This document shows positions 25,001-37,553 of a stretch of DNA of 64,000 nucleotides, one piece after another; position 1 is the first letter of the stretch; every line of letters starts with the position of its first letter. Under the pieces are notes generated by a model, which saw nothing but the letters and a program-made list of their open reading frames with translations, was not told the DNA's origin and did not search any database. A program made the position numbers and the translations under genes. Origin of the DNA: Stratiolaelaps scimitus (lineage: Eukaryota > Arthropoda > Arachnida > Mesostigmata > Laelapidae); the NCBI GenBank assembly GCA_019614645.1, contig JABWDB010000009.1:3577501-3641500 (forward strand), written 5' to 3'.

Positions 25001-25787
25001 ATAATATAATACATGGTATATTTCTAGATATTATATCTAACATTCTCGATACACAGAGCTGTCTCTCTCTCTCTATCTCTCTCTGTGTTTATCTGTGTTT
25101 GTGTGATTCGACTAACGAGTGTCAATCGATTCTTCTCACAATCATCACTGGGATCGCATTTCGCCGTTTGGCATCTAGCTGTGGGTAAGGCTGGTAGATA
25201 TATTGAATAACGAATCACTCTGGTGTATTTACATTCTGAGTTGTTTGTGCGAGTGCGCTTGTAATCCAGCGTTCGAACGCGTAGAAAATTTGCTAGGTTC
25301 GTTTCAGTTTTCTAGTCGGGGCCGACAAGAGACCAGTCAGCAGGTTGAAAAAAAGAGGACAGACGACGGTCAAGGCAATAATGAAACAAGGCACCGTTAA
25401 AGCCAACGCGGCAGAGAAACTGGTTCCAGTGGGTGCTCGATCGACGACAAACACAGCTATAACAAAGAGCTAAGCGAACAAGTATAACACAGCAACACAA
25501 TGACATCGATAACAACAGCTATAACAACAACAACAAAAGACGAATTGTTTTGTTTACACGTCGATAAATACGAGCTCGTATGATGATGTATCGTTTAGCC
25601 CAGCCATCACAGAGTGCTAGCCGGAACAACAAGTATACAGTGGTTGGAGTATATGATTATTATTATTACTATAGCACGAGTATATAGTTATTCACCAACG
25701 CTCACTTTAAAACAACAAGAACTAGAGTAGGATATGCATTTAAACGCCACTCCTCTCACTCAGTCAACGACCGCGACCAATACTCAC
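25001..25787 (-). other. Intron after the syndapin start exon; no exon seen
   Basis: A CT run lies at 25064-25085 and a CAACAA run at 25524-25538. This should be the first part of the intron that follows the syndapin start exon. I looked for the next F-BAR exon on the - strand and did not see it here or further left. Confidence 0.4.
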
Positions 25788-26007
25788 CATATTCTGGGCC
25801 CTTTTCAATGATATCGTTCCATTTTTTCGCCCATGTCTTAAGGCCTTTGGCGTAGTTTTTCTCCATCTCCGCCCGCTCGGTGACGAGCTGAATGAGGTCG
25901 TTACATAGGCGGTTGCCATCCTCGATTCGTTTCGTGGTCCGCTTATAATTGCCGGGCTCCCAGAATGAGTCTGTCGAGGCAACGACCTCGTCACTGTGTT
26001 GAGACAT
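25788..26007 (-). CDS. Syndapin/PACSIN, N-terminal F-BAR exon
   Basis: This exon encodes the start of a syndapin (PACSIN), a membrane-bending F-BAR protein that links dynamin and actin regulators during endocytosis. From the ATG at 26007 it gives 73 codons plus one base, then a consensus donor (G|GTGAGT). The diagnostic residues are DSFWEPGNYKRTTKRIEDG, the LCNDL stretch, ERAEMEKNYAKGL and WAKKWNDIIEKGPEYG. These match the first F-BAR helix of the family in order and spacing, and the family also splits near EKGPxYG. A possible acceptor lies upstream near 26050, so the exon probably starts with 5' UTR. The rest of the F-BAR domain and the SH3 domain were not found to the left, so a very long intron or exons outside the window are implied. 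Family identity is firm; the exact start is inferred. Confidence 0.9.
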
Positions 26008-26067
26008 CGTATCTTCTATGTCTATTTCCTCTGCGCTTCTTCTCGAAGGAACTATACAATAATGCAC

Positions 26068-27272
26068 TTATCCGTTTGGTGGTGATGCACGTCGCCGACG
26101 TAGATCGCACACTTATCTACTTCGATTCCTTGCTATCTTCCTTAAAACACTAGAAACTCAATAGGAGGACACTTTTTTTCGTTCGAATCGACGATGCTGG
26201 AGTTGGATAAAGGTTGGCCGCGGGAGACACTCAGCAGCTCCGGCCCGCGCGTCCTACACTCGCCGTCAGCGGTGGCACTTCAGCACCTCGGATGGAACTT
26301 TCTACTTTTTTTCCCCCACCGGATTCACGCGCTGGAGTCGGCCGGTCGGTCAGGAACGACGATCATCGGACACAGGGTCTCTGTCGTCGTATCCTCATCC
26401 GGAGCGAGTGCGGAGGACACTTCGAAGTGGATCGGGGAGTGAGGCCGGGAGGCGGCGGCGGCGGGGAGACGGATGAAACGATCAGCTGGCAATGTTTCGC
26501 TTCGGGAGCCGATGGTGGGCAGCGGTGCCGGATCGGCGATGCCCGTACAGTATTACACAGTAATCCACAGAAAGAACAATCAGTAGCTGAAGTAGATGAA
26601 ATGAAGAACAACAATCAGCCAGCCCACTATTCGATGCCCCTCTTTCTTGCTGTTGTCGTCGATGCCTCGCGTTTTCTACTGTTGTCTATTTACGTCAATT
26701 GTGTATCCTCGAGATCACGCACACATGACACGGTGACACGGTGAGTAGCACTGGCGAGAACGGAGGGAAAACTTTAATCCTCAATGAAAGAGCAAATTGC
26801 CGATGGTCATTGTGTGGCGATGAATGCAATCGATCATCATCATCGGCTAGAGAACAACGGCGGTAGCAGCAGCGCAATCCACGGCTGGCTGGTAACAACC
26901 CGGGCTCGAGCGACGACAATCGCTGACTAGACAGGGCGCTTTTAATCCGTCTAGCTATTTAACCATTATAGCTAGTCGCTACAAAACAAGGTGTATATAT
27001 ATATATGCATACATATATATATATATATATATATCCACTGCCAATCCGTCGATGATTTGCTGTTAGTGAGCTTGTGTCGCGTCGTGAGCGTATGCTGACG
27101 TACGGCTGATCATGTACGTCCGATATCGATGCCGCCAATCGCTCAACTACAACAGCAAGCTCTAGCGGCAATGACCGACAACTTCAACTGAGCTCACTTA
27201 AACGAAATTGATGGACGTCACCGCTCCGTTGTAAATAACGCGGATGGCATGTACAATATATATATATATACA

Positions 27273-27303
<31 letters not shown>

Positions 27304-28386
27304 TGAGATGGCGAGCGTCTGTACGTCTGCACTATACGGCGGGTCGATATACAACTAGTGAATCGAGAGAGTCGTCTCTCCCCGCGCTCGTCCCAACGCT
27401 CACTCGCCCGCTCACACAACAAACACCGAGCGACTGATCCACGTACTCACGCAGAGCCCCGAGTAGGCGGTCTCTCTGTTCGCCCGTTTGTCACACTGGC
27501 CGTTCGTCGCTCAATCGGTCAGGGGCGATGGGCGATCCTTCAGTCGACAACAGCCACCAGCCTCGACCGAACGTCCATCTACCAAAGCTTTCTCAGCGCA
27601 CGGCACAAGAACGGCGACGGTTACAGCGGGTGGCAGCAGTGGAACTATCCGCCCGTTGTAGGGTAGCAACAACTCTGCCCGAACGGTGACGGCCCAAGAC
27701 AGCAAAACAAAACGGCGGCTGCAACGATACCAGCAGCAGCAGCAGCAGCAGCACGAGCTCGCCGACGAATCAACCAGCCGCCACGGCTGCTATGAGCGGC
27801 CCTCACGTCATCGGCCGCCGCCGAGACAACCCAGCAGCAGTAGTTGTAGTAGCAGCAGCAGCAGCAGCCCGCCGAGTTAAACCGCCAACTGCTCTGTTGT
27901 TGTTGCTGCCCTCCGCTCAGCAGTAACGTAACTGTCTGTGGTAGGTATATAGCTGCTGGCTGTCTGTGACGGCGGCGGCGGCGGCGGCGGCGGTGGCAAT
28001 GATGACTGTGGCCGTCTTGCTGATTCTCAGCCCTCTTGTTCGGCTCCCGCTGCCGATACCATTCGAATAACAATGGCAAAGTCTCCTCGAGTCACCCGAT
28101 GAATAGCATTGCGTTCGGGTGGGTCGCTGCCGAACGATGCTGGAATGAAACCTAGAACGTTGTTATCGTCTAGTGCTTGTCGTGGAAATAGCGTCGTCTG
28201 CTTTCAGCTCCTCGGCGCTGTTCGCTCTCTCTCTCTCTCTCTTGCCCGGCTACGTCGTCGGCTACTTCGACCCTCCACTAACTACTTTCCAACAGATCTA
28301 CCCACGTTTGGCGGGCCCTCTCACCCTCCGCCTGACTGCCACCGACTGCCTTCGCCACTCGGCTGCGAGTTATTTTTCCCTTTCCT

Positions 28387-28388
<2 letters not shown>
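26068..28388. other. GC-rich block upstream of syndapin; possible promoter/5' UTR
   Basis: Upstream of the syndapin start exon the sequence becomes GC-rich, with CGG runs (26451-26464, 27972-27993) and CAG runs (27731-27751, 27855-27868), broken by (TA)n tracts at 26995-27034 and 27256-27304. A 176-codon + strand frame (26214-26744) ends beside a GTGAGT sequence at 26741, but its peptide is unrecognised and opposed frames are open too. The position suits a syndapin promoter and non-coding first exon; the transcription start is not visible. Confidence 0.35.

Positions 28389-28443
<55 letters not shown>
28389..28443. repeat. (CT)n microsatellite
   Basis: An uninterrupted run of about 27 CT dinucleotides. 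Frames through it encode Ser-Leu or Glu-Arg alternation and are not genes. Confidence 0.97.
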
Positions 28444-28444
<1 letters not shown>

Positions 28445-29018
28445 ATTCGCTCTCCTCTCTGGCTGCAGATGCCCCGTTTTCAAGGAACACGACAGAGGAC
28501 GTGTGGTACGCTGGAGGAGAACGTGCCCTCTCTATTTGGCTCCGCTGAACTAGCGAGCGTGGGACGAACCACATTCGTTTCGATATTGGGCCAGCGGACG
28601 CAGGAGAGCGCTAGCGCCAGTACACAGAGGAGAAAAACCGGTGCGCTAAAATGGGCCGAAAATTTAGAGAGACCAATAATGATCAAATGGAAATATATCT
28701 TGAACGCCTTTCTTGAATGTCTGTGTTACTTTGTCGGTATTTAGGAAATCGGATGATTTGCTTATGTAACTATAACGGGTTGGGTGTAATTGCCCACTCG
28801 GCATCACACACTGTAAATATGAGGGAATGGGGTCGAAAGAAATTTCCCTTTTTTTAGTTTTGCTCTCAAAAATACCACTTATTCGTCCCAATGTATGTCA
28901 TTTTTAAACGGGGAAGGAAGTCGAGTGAATTGGGCAAAGGTATTAAAGCGATTTGTGGACGGTCCAAAACAACGTCTGTTGTTTGGCGGAGTTTGTCTTC
29001 AACCGTCGCATGATGGTG
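28444..29018. other. Non-coding stretch
   Basis: Open frames that run in from the CT repeat continue for up to about 100 codons but show no motif. No gene is supported here. Confidence 0.45.
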
Positions 29019-29068
29019 ATACATATATATGTATGTATATATATATATATTTTTTTACATATATCTAC

Positions 29069-29128
<60 letters not shown>
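29019..29128. repeat. (TA)n-rich tract beside the mariner copy
   Basis: Two TA blocks are separated by a T run and TATCTACA, and the second block of about 60 bases ends exactly where the left inverted repeat of the Tc1/mariner copy begins. Tc1/mariner elements insert at TA, so the tract may have been the target. Confidence 0.9.
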
Positions 29129-29131
<3 letters not shown>

Positions 29132-30461
29132 GTGGGCATAAACTTAAGGCACTCCTATATTTAAGGAGCGCACATTTGAGGAATTTCTTCTGTATCAAAT
29201 TAATGTACGTGTTAAATAACATACATACCACAAGGAACAGCGTATATAACGTCGCATGGAGCCTGCTACAATAAAATGTGTCATCTTTCGGGTGTGTAAA
29301 ATGATAAGGCACCCTCAGTTGTCGAGCGTTCTCGGTGAATTGATCCAGTTTGTGTTGAGCATTCACGCTGTAATCATGGGACCCGCTTCGAGCCTTACTG
29401 ATGCATAGAAAGGAGTTATGACTGCTTTACATCGAGCAGGAAAGACACAGGCTGCAATTAGCAGAGAAATTGGCACAAGTCGTTGCGTGGTGCAAAATTA
29501 TTTACGCAGTCCATCGACGTGTGGTGCTAATAAGTCTAAAGGACGTTTATGAAAGATCAGCCAGCGAACTGCCATGCACATTTGTCGATTGGCCTCGAAC
29601 TCGACCATAAGTTTTGAAGCAATCAAGCAAGAGTTAAACCTTCAGGTTCATAGATCAACAGTCTTAAGGACAATTAAGCGTTATGCGTATACGAGCGCAA
29701 ATGAAAACAAGACCGCGTCTTCAACAACACCACATGACTGACCGACTAAACTTCGCCCAAACAATATGACCAGAGACTGGAAATTGGTGAGTATTGGGGC
29801 AAGGTTTTTAGATAGTATCTTGTGGGTGCACATCTATCTAAAAGGTATTGTGTTGTTTCAGATCATCTTCAGTGTCGAAGAGAAAAAGTTCAATTTGGGC
29901 GGGCCACATGGATGTAAAGGTTATTGGCATACGTAAAGAGCCGCGGTACTTCTCAAAGCTCAACTTCGGTGGCGGGTCCGTTATGGTTTGGGGAGCTTTT
30001 ACTTCTCCTGACAGAGTCCCACTCGCTTTCATCTCATCTCGAATGAATAGCGAAGACTATCAGCAGACGTTGATCAACAACCCACTACAGTTTAGGGACT
30101 GCCAATTGTTTTCCAACGATAACACGATAACGCTTCAATTCACGTCAGCGCTAGTACACTTGCGTGGTTAGGACGGCGTGACATTGAAACCCTAGAGTGG
30201 CTAGCATGTTTTCCTGATCTCAACCCGATGGAAAACCTCTGGGGCATTCTTGTCGGACGAGTATATACGTCAAATCAACAGTATACATTGGTGGAAGCAC
30301 TAAAAGAGGCGCTGCTGGGGGCCTGGAGAGGTGTCAGCGACCACAACCTGCTAAATCTCGCTGATAGTATGCCAAACCGAGTTTTTAGCATTCTAATTAT
30401 CAATGGCGGGGCCACGCGGTACTGATGTAGCATTAGGGTGCCTTAAGTTTATGCTGACCAC

Positions 30462-30462
<1 letters not shown>
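29129..30462 (+). mobile_element. Tc1/mariner-family DNA transposon, inactivated
   Basis: The element is about 1.33 kb, a normal size for Tc1-like elements. Its ends are inverted repeats of about 27 bases: the left reads GGGCATAAACTTAAGGCACT and the right ends AGTGCC-like as GGTGCCTTAAGTTTATGCTG. TA lies outside both ends, as expected for the target duplication. A single + strand transposase is recognisable across several frames (see the pseudogene entry). Stops and a frame change show it cannot make an intact enzyme. It sits between two (TA)n tracts. Confidence 0.92.
29418..30424 (+). pseudogene. Tc1-like transposase pseudogene
   Basis: The N-terminal helix-turn-helix is visible as LHRAGKTQAAISREIGTSR followed by CVVQNYLRSP. 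An in-frame TAG sits just before the ATG at 29418, where intact relatives would continue upstream. Further on are a TGA after the KSKGRL stretch and a frame change near 29928 between FNLGGPHGCKGYWH and RKEPRYFSKLNFGGGSV. The C-terminal part keeps CFPDLNPMENLWGIL, which carries the last acidic residue of the DDE/D triad. The first acidic residue appears lost, because the usual FSDE reads FSVE. The frame ends at TGA after NGGATRY. This is an old, dead copy. Confidence 0.9.
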
Positions 30463-30493
<31 letters not shown>

Positions 30494-32392
30494 CACATCA
30501 GAGTGGCGTTATAAGTGTTTCGATCGAGACACGTGTGCCAGAGTGAGAATCAACGACAATAAATCAAAGCAAAATCAATGACACGCGACGGCGTGTCACG
30601 CTGTGTCCAATCACGCCGCCGTTAAATCGGCAACAGAAGGGCAGCAAAAACTAGACAACATTCAACGTTCTCCGAACATTTTCCCCTGCACAATGATTGC
30701 ATTTTGTTCGGCGTTTGTGCACCGTGAGCAGAAGGTGGCCGGGACTCGATGGCTCGATGAAACAGTTCCGCACTGCGGGTGAGGAAATAATTAACTATTG
30801 TTTAGCTCACGAAGAAGAGAAGAGAACCTCACTTGTGTTTCGTGAATTGTGTATCTTGCTTTTTCCCGCCAGGCCACATGTCGAGTTGTAATGCCTACGT
30901 GTAATGGGAATTCAATGCGTTATCATCCTCAGACGTCTGATGTAACAGATTATGTGAAATTATCGCTTGGAATGTATTATAGATAAGCCATGGGCATCTT
31001 GCCTAAAGCTGTTCTAATTCTACATCTGTTACTGTTCTGAGGCATATTATGTTAGATAATGATGATGATCATATTGATATTTAAATGAGCAACGCTAATG
31101 ACGCAAGCGATGTCAATGTATGCCACTAGATATGTTCGACTCTACACTCTACTAATTACAGTAGCATGCATTATAGAACGAGACAAAGATCATATAAAAA
31201 CTAGATATGTTGACAGAATATCTATCCATATGTCAGTACGCGCATGTGATAGCAACCTCATCTTGATACCATACCAATAAAAAGAATATCGCAAAATACT
31301 GCTCGTAATACCAATAATCAATATGATTGTGGTCAGACGAGATTGCTATAATTAGTATCTGAACATCGATATCGCTCGAGCACTCTGCGGCCAAGCTGCG
31401 GGAGATCTGTTGTTTATAGCAGAAATAAGCGGACGATCGGTCATGTCTCTCCAGGTTCGTCAATGGGCTGCGAGGAAGTATCAATGAAGCGTTACGTTTG
31501 TTGTGCGGTGTGTGCGATATGCAGAGTGGCCACGTTATAATTAGAATAATCATAATGATGCAAAAGAACAAGAGAGAGAGAGAGAGAGAGCGAGACAGAG
31601 ATAAAATCAGTAATATTCGACTCGACTCGTGTAATTTGGCGTTTCGGAGAGACTATCATGGCCAGGTGATCGGTAGTAGCCCAAGCGGGTAGCGAAGATT
31701 CGCCAACTTTCCAACACATCGTACCATTTCTCCGGGCAGCCACGCCGGTTTCTGGGAATTAGAAAAAATACTTGGGCCTCGGATTGGGAAAGTCGTTGGT
31801 TTGCTTCGGAAATGCTTATTAAACTGCTGCTCCACTTTGTGTGCCGCGTTGGTCCCTGAGATGCTCAGCGCGAAGCCACCGTGTTCGGTTCATAGTTTCT
31901 GCCCGCAAGAAAAAAACCGCTCTCTGATGCTTCGATGGTCGTTGGGATACTCGTATTATTTAGTCTGGGCCCGTTTTGGGTTTTCGTTGGCAATTTGCTG
32001 TGTCCTGATTTGTCAGATAAGGGGGCTAGAATGAAAGGTTGATACTTGCGCGCCTTGACGAGGTCTGAGGGCTTGTATATAAATAAGGAACAGATTACGC
32101 CGCACTCCAGACAGCCCACCTCTTTTCCTCCCTTGCTTTTGAAATCTTAGGCGGGCACGGCCCCCTTACTGCGAACTTTCTCGATGGGGTCTACCATAGG
32201 CTGGTGCGTGCCACCGGGGACAACCGCGCAGGATCTTTCTTTCTGCAACGCATGTCACTCGCTGTGCACAGAAGCAATGCTACCGCCCTCTGCGGGACAA
32301 TGTCGTCCACGGCCCCGGTCCCCAACTAATCCCCAAAAATAATTCCTAATTATTGTATGTTTGACTAAAAGGCATGCCAGGAACACATATAA

Positions 32393-32430
<38 letters not shown>

Positions 32431-33543
32431 GCTAGGGAAAAAATAATGTTCTATAAGAACTAGATAGAGATAGTTTTCGTATGAGTTTTCTATTAACTTT
32501 ATTATCAAATGCTTTCTGATCTGCTTCTTCAACGCACAAGTTAACCTTGCAAATAGCAATAATTGACCGCTACACAAAAGATGCTACAGAGCGAACGATA
32601 CGATGATAGTCATTTGTTCGCGCTGTTAAAATCCCGAAGCTCATCTGGCGTCACAGCTTAAATGATAATTACGCAATCAGTGGGTCAAGTAGTGGTTAAA
32701 GCCGAGGGAATCCTCTCGTTTAGCCAAGTATCTCTTCTTTTCTTGCTGATCCGCTCAGCTGACCTCCTCTTCAGCGAGAAATTCATCCGGTACACACGAT
32801 TCGGAAGAGATCGTATAAGGTATTCGATATAGACATTTGTATAAACAACTAAAAAGATGCTCCACAAGGAAAATGTCTGTTGTCTTACACATCTATGCTA
32901 AGCTTGTCTAATTTCCCATCTGCGAAATGGTATACAATATCGGGGGAGTCCCATCAATTTTGAATCTGTCTTCATCGTAATCTTATGTAATACAGGCGCA
33001 GACGTTTGCTATTTCTCTCTCTCTCTCTCTCTCTCTGTCTCTTTGTCGATCGACGTCCGGTGTCAACGAATCTTCTCTCTGATCAGCAACAATTTTGCAG
33101 AGGACGAAACCGTAAGCGAGCGGGCGGGCGGGTGTTTAAATTAGTGCTCGCCGCAACTTACGCTTGGAAACTTATCTCTTTGCAAATGAAGAACTATTGG
33201 AAGGATGACGGGGGGGGGGTAAGCAGTATCATAATCGAACACTTAATTTAGGACTTTTCGTTCAACGATCAACCTATTATTGGTGGCGTAGTGTTCTCTC
33301 GAATTTGTATAGTCGTCCATCGGTGCGCATCGTTGTACATCACACACAATATATACATACACCCTTTTCTTGGGGTGCCCTTCCTCAAGAATTCCGCTCA
33401 CCCACCTCTGTGATTTAGTTTACAAGAGAGATTCATAGAATATATAAGTAAGTTGCCTTAACTCAGATATTTAGAAATGCACGCAATCGTTAAGGATGTG
33501 AAAAATAATGTTGAGGAATAGTTATAATAAAAAAAACGGTGCT
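30463..33543. other. Non-coding stretch
   Basis: No gene is supported. Visible repeats are (TA)n at 30465-30491, (AG)n near 31570-31590, (TA)n at 32397-32427 and (CT)n at 33016-33037. Open frames are short and unrelated to known families by eye. Confidence 0.45.
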
Positions 33544-33727
33544 ATTATTACTCAATTTATTACTCCTTACTCACACAAAGATCTCTAGTGAAGTTTCTAT
33601 TATTTGGAGGACGTTAATCACAACGTTGTGTGGGCTTCCAAATATCGTCGAATCGTTGGGAAAAATGCTGCTCACAACAAGAACGAAGTGCATGTACAGC
33701 AGGACACACATATATATATATATATAA
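33544..33727 (+). repeat. 180-bp dispersed repeat, copy B
   Basis: Near-identical in the opposite orientation to 17061-17241, including a terminal TA tract and the internal TATTTGGA/TCCAAATA inverted repeat. The shared open frame differs from copy A at only a few residues, such as K to R and I to L. See copy A for interpretation. Confidence 0.8.
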
Positions 33728-35108
33728 ATAAATAAGAGAAATGAAGAATCTCCCTCTCTTTTTCTGTTGCACTATTCAATTCGATCGATCTGGTTGTCTC
33801 GTGTGACCTTGTACCCTGGGTCTCCATCGCGCATAGCGGGGCAAGCACAACCAAATGAAGCTGCTTCACATATTGCCCCCGAAGATTGCGGCTACTCGGC
33901 GATCGGTGGCGGGCGCCACCGATCGCAGCACCTCTTTCCGCGGTTCTCTCACAGTCGTCACCAGCGATAGCAGCAGCAGCAGCTGCTGCTGCTGCTGGAT
34001 ACACAGACACCAGCGGAACTACCGGCAAAGGCGCATTGACTGCTTGAGCAGCGGTCGAGCTGGTAGACACAGGGGATCTTGGCCCGGCGAGACAAACCCC
34101 GCACAGCGGGTGACTAGCCGTGAAATCAATGCTCCGAACGCTGGCACACTGCTAATTTTTGTTGATGTTGTTGTAGTCACCAACAAAGCAACTGCTGTGC
34201 GCGTATGCGCATGTGTCTATGTGAGTACACTGTGGATGACGGGATATCGACGACGGAGTAGCCGCTACTGCTGCTGCTGCTGCTACTACCGCTGAATGCG
34301 TGCGGCGACGTGCGCGTTTCATTGTCGTCTCAAGTAGTCATAGTCTGCGACGGACGCGTGGCATAAAAACACGCACGCACAAACCAAGCGGCGACCATTA
34401 CCATCGCTGCGTTCAGACGGCGATGTGCTGTCCACATCGTCCGCTATCAGGAGACAAAGCAGGTCGAAGAACGCCGTTCACTGCCCATCAGCTGTGACAT
34501 CGAGTTGACACAGTCACGAGTGAGAGAGCGAGAGAGGGAGAGACTAAAGAAGTGCAGGCCTATCTGACTCTGTACATCTCTGTGTGCGTGTCTGTGGGGG
34601 GTGTGCAAAGCCGAATCCCCTCGGTGCCGTTGGCCGAAAGTGGGGTCGTCTACGGATTGATAAATCAGAGAGATGACCGATGTTAGTTATCTCTCAATGC
34701 GCGCACCACCCCCAAGTCGAGCCGGCCGCAAGCCGAAGCAGAATCGAAAATACCCGTCAACGTTTTAGGAGAGACCTCGTGTGACCTGCTTCTCGCTCGC
34801 TCTCTCTCTCTCTGACTTAGTCTCCCGTTCTCTTTGTTTATCAGGTGAACCCCCCACACGACTGCAGAACGAAGATGCTCTCGTAGCTGCCCTTACGTGC
34901 GTCGACAGCGTTTTCCTAATCGTGATAAAAACGAATCCGTTATAGTCGAACAGTGCACTCGCCATACGGCAAATGCCAGTGAACACCGCATCTAGTGTTT
35001 TCTGTCTGGACCAGCGTACCGCTCGGACGTGACAATTCCTCCAGGCTCGAGCTATTGCGCACCGCATCTTCAAGTACGAATCGGCAGAGGGATACCGAGA
35101 GATACAGG
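33728..35108. other. Leader region upstream of the sphingomyelinase gene
   Basis: A palindromic CAG/CTG run lies at 33969-33995 and CTG runs at 34268-34284. (AG)n and (CT)n stretches follow at 34528-34550 and 34798-34813. A TGATAAAAA sequence at about 34923 and a downstream ACAGTGCA could be a weak core promoter for the first alternative exon at 35109; this is a guess. No other gene is supported. Confidence 0.35.
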
Positions 35109-35333
35109 ATGACGTCAATGAGACGCGCGGTCCCGGCTGGTCTGGCGTTCGTAATCCTCCTACCGCTGCTAGCTGTCGTGAAGTACAGCAGGCCAACGGA
35201 ACAGTTTCAGATACAGGAACGGCGGGTGGTTGACTTTCGAATTGCGATGGAGGACGCGATCCAGATGAATGAGAAACGCGAGAATGAACTTAGTGAGGTG
35301 ATCAACGCCCTGCCGACTCTCAACTTCTCCACG
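35109..35333 (+). CDS. Sphingomyelinase alternative first coding exon A
   Basis: From the ATG at 35109 this gives 75 codons in phase 0 to the donor GTCAGT. It begins with basic residues (MTSMRRAV), then a hydrophobic segment (AFVILLPLLAVV), which should act as a signal peptide or anchor, and then a charged stretch containing EDAIQMNEKRENELSEV. Exon B has the same architecture and similar residues, so the two are duplicates. A second in-frame ATG at 35118 could also serve as start. Confidence 0.65.
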
Positions 35334-37508
35334 GTCAGTGTCTTCCAACATAGCAATATTCACAGCTGACTTATGAATTGCAAGCTTGCGGAAGGAGCTA
35401 TGCGGAGGGACATGGTTTTTGAGATTCATCTACCCCCTACATAGGGGACTCGGTATAAAATGCAGAGCGGGGTTCTCTCCCTCTATCTCTCTCTATCTCT
35501 ATATTTTCATACTTATACACGAAATACAATGAAAACAAGCAGTAAATCAATTTAGGATATACTATTATTATTACTATTACGAGTAATTCATACGTATGTG
35601 TTTCGCAATTTTATTTAGGAGTTTGCATCAAATCTATAGCAAATTATTACAGTAGCGTATGCTGGGTGCATCATGTGTATTCGGTAACGTCAAACGTCCA
35701 TACAGTGAACGATAAAAAATAGTTGCTTATTTGAAAATATTGTCATACCATGCATGTACATGCATACGAGGTACTTATAATAGTATATAACCGCTATCCG
35801 AAGCGCTAGACAAAGTTAGATCGCCATGTATGCTGATAGGGTTTGTTTGTCGACAACAAACCTGTACTGAGTAAGTCGTCAGCTATTACATAAAGCTGGA
35901 AAAACGCTGTCTATGCCTTCTCGATATACATCTACAAGAAGCATGATGTTACGGTGTTAGATCTGAGTTGTTGTGGTAGATTTTGCTTGTATACGATTCA
36001 CTTGTGGCTACAGCCTGAACAGGGCTGACTGAAGCGTTTATTTTGACCGCCGACGGAATGTCACAGCTATCTTAAGTAGGGTGCACTGTGCTGGCTCTTA
36101 AAAAGATTATCATAGGGTTTGCATAGAAAATCCCTTTATCAGATCAACTGCAGACACCCCCGACTCCGATATGGAGGATGCTTTCAACCTAATTGTGAGC
36201 GTTCGATCGCCGCGAGCGAAAGATGTAGCCGACTGGAGATGGAACAACCAGAGCACATTGGTGCTGCTCGAGGGGCTGAGGCTTATGATGTTGTCCGAAG
36301 TTGATTGTTGTTGGTTGGCCATTAATCCGCCAGACAGTGATATCGATAAACCCTTCCCTACAACTTGATCAGATTTCCACTATAAAACGAAGCGGAGAAA
36401 GCAGTTGACGTATCACTCGTCTAGCTATCATGTACATGAAACGCTCTCCGAAATCGTACGAGCAACAAACCGATACAGCCCCTTCGAATGCTAGCCTCCG
36501 GTGAACTTGGACCAAACCGTTCTATTATTGGGGGTCATAGCAGGCTGCGGATGTGAGACCACCAAAATAGGCGAATCATCGACGATAGTGCTCGAGGTGT
36601 ACGTAGGATTGTGCTCTCGTTCGACCCGTATTTGATGGATGGATTCATTGCATTGGTGGCCATTTTCTGTGTGAAAACCCAGACCGCCGCCCGGCCATTC
36701 GGAATTATATAAGGCGTGCTCGACAAGTTCTACACAGCGTGGTCACGAGGCGGCTCCACTCAAGCGGATATCATCTGAACGAATATGGCGGCGATGAAGC
36801 GTGGACACATGTGTGCAGCTAGTCTGGCCGTCGTCTTTCTGCTTGTGCTGGCCGTTGCTAAGTTTACCAGCAGGTCAACGGACGGGCCGCAGATCCGTGA
36901 CTTGGCGGCGGATAAGCTCAAACGAGCTCCGCTACAAGATGCCATCGAAATGGATCAGGCGGACGGTAATGAACTCCGCGAGGTGATGCTCGCACTGCAA
37001 GCTCTCAACGTTACCAGGGTCAGTTGTCTTCAGCATAACTGATAATGATAACAGTAACAGCGATGATGATGCGAGAACCATAGAATTTCGCCGAGGGTTG
37101 ACTTAGCCAAGGAATCAGATGATAAAGCTCTGATTGACCAGACAAGCGGAAGCTATTCAGTTATTGAACTGCGACTTTTGGTCGATGCGTAATCGCATAA
37201 CCCTAATAGTGTTCCCGATTGGGTTATAATTTAAATCGGCACGGAGTTGAAACAAAGAGAAAAGGCATTCGCGGTTGCGGTAGCAGTCGTTGGATCGAGC
37301 GGTTATTGGCCAATGGCCTAGCTCATTTTGTAGTGCCAATGACAACGCATAAGCGTGACCACTCTTAGACATCTGGCATAACAGCACGATGAGTGCTGTT
37401 GGCGTTTGCAAACGAATGCGGCCAGTCGATATACACACAAAAGCAAGTAAACAAGAACTAACGCCAACAAATCTCGTCAGAATCATTACCTAGGTAGATC
37501 ATTATAAT

Positions 37509-37553
<45 letters not shown>

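Noticed and set aside
26214..26744. 176-codon + strand frame ending beside a GTGAGT
   Set aside because: The GTGAGT is suggestive, but the peptide is unrecognised, an opposed frame is also open and the block looks like promoter DNA upstream of syndapin.
28109..28744. 211-codon + strand frame
   Set aside because: It depends on the (CT)n microsatellite read as Ser-Leu; no motif outside the repeat.
29838..30032. 64-codon - strand frame within the mariner copy
   Set aside because: It is the antisense shadow of the transposase catalytic region.
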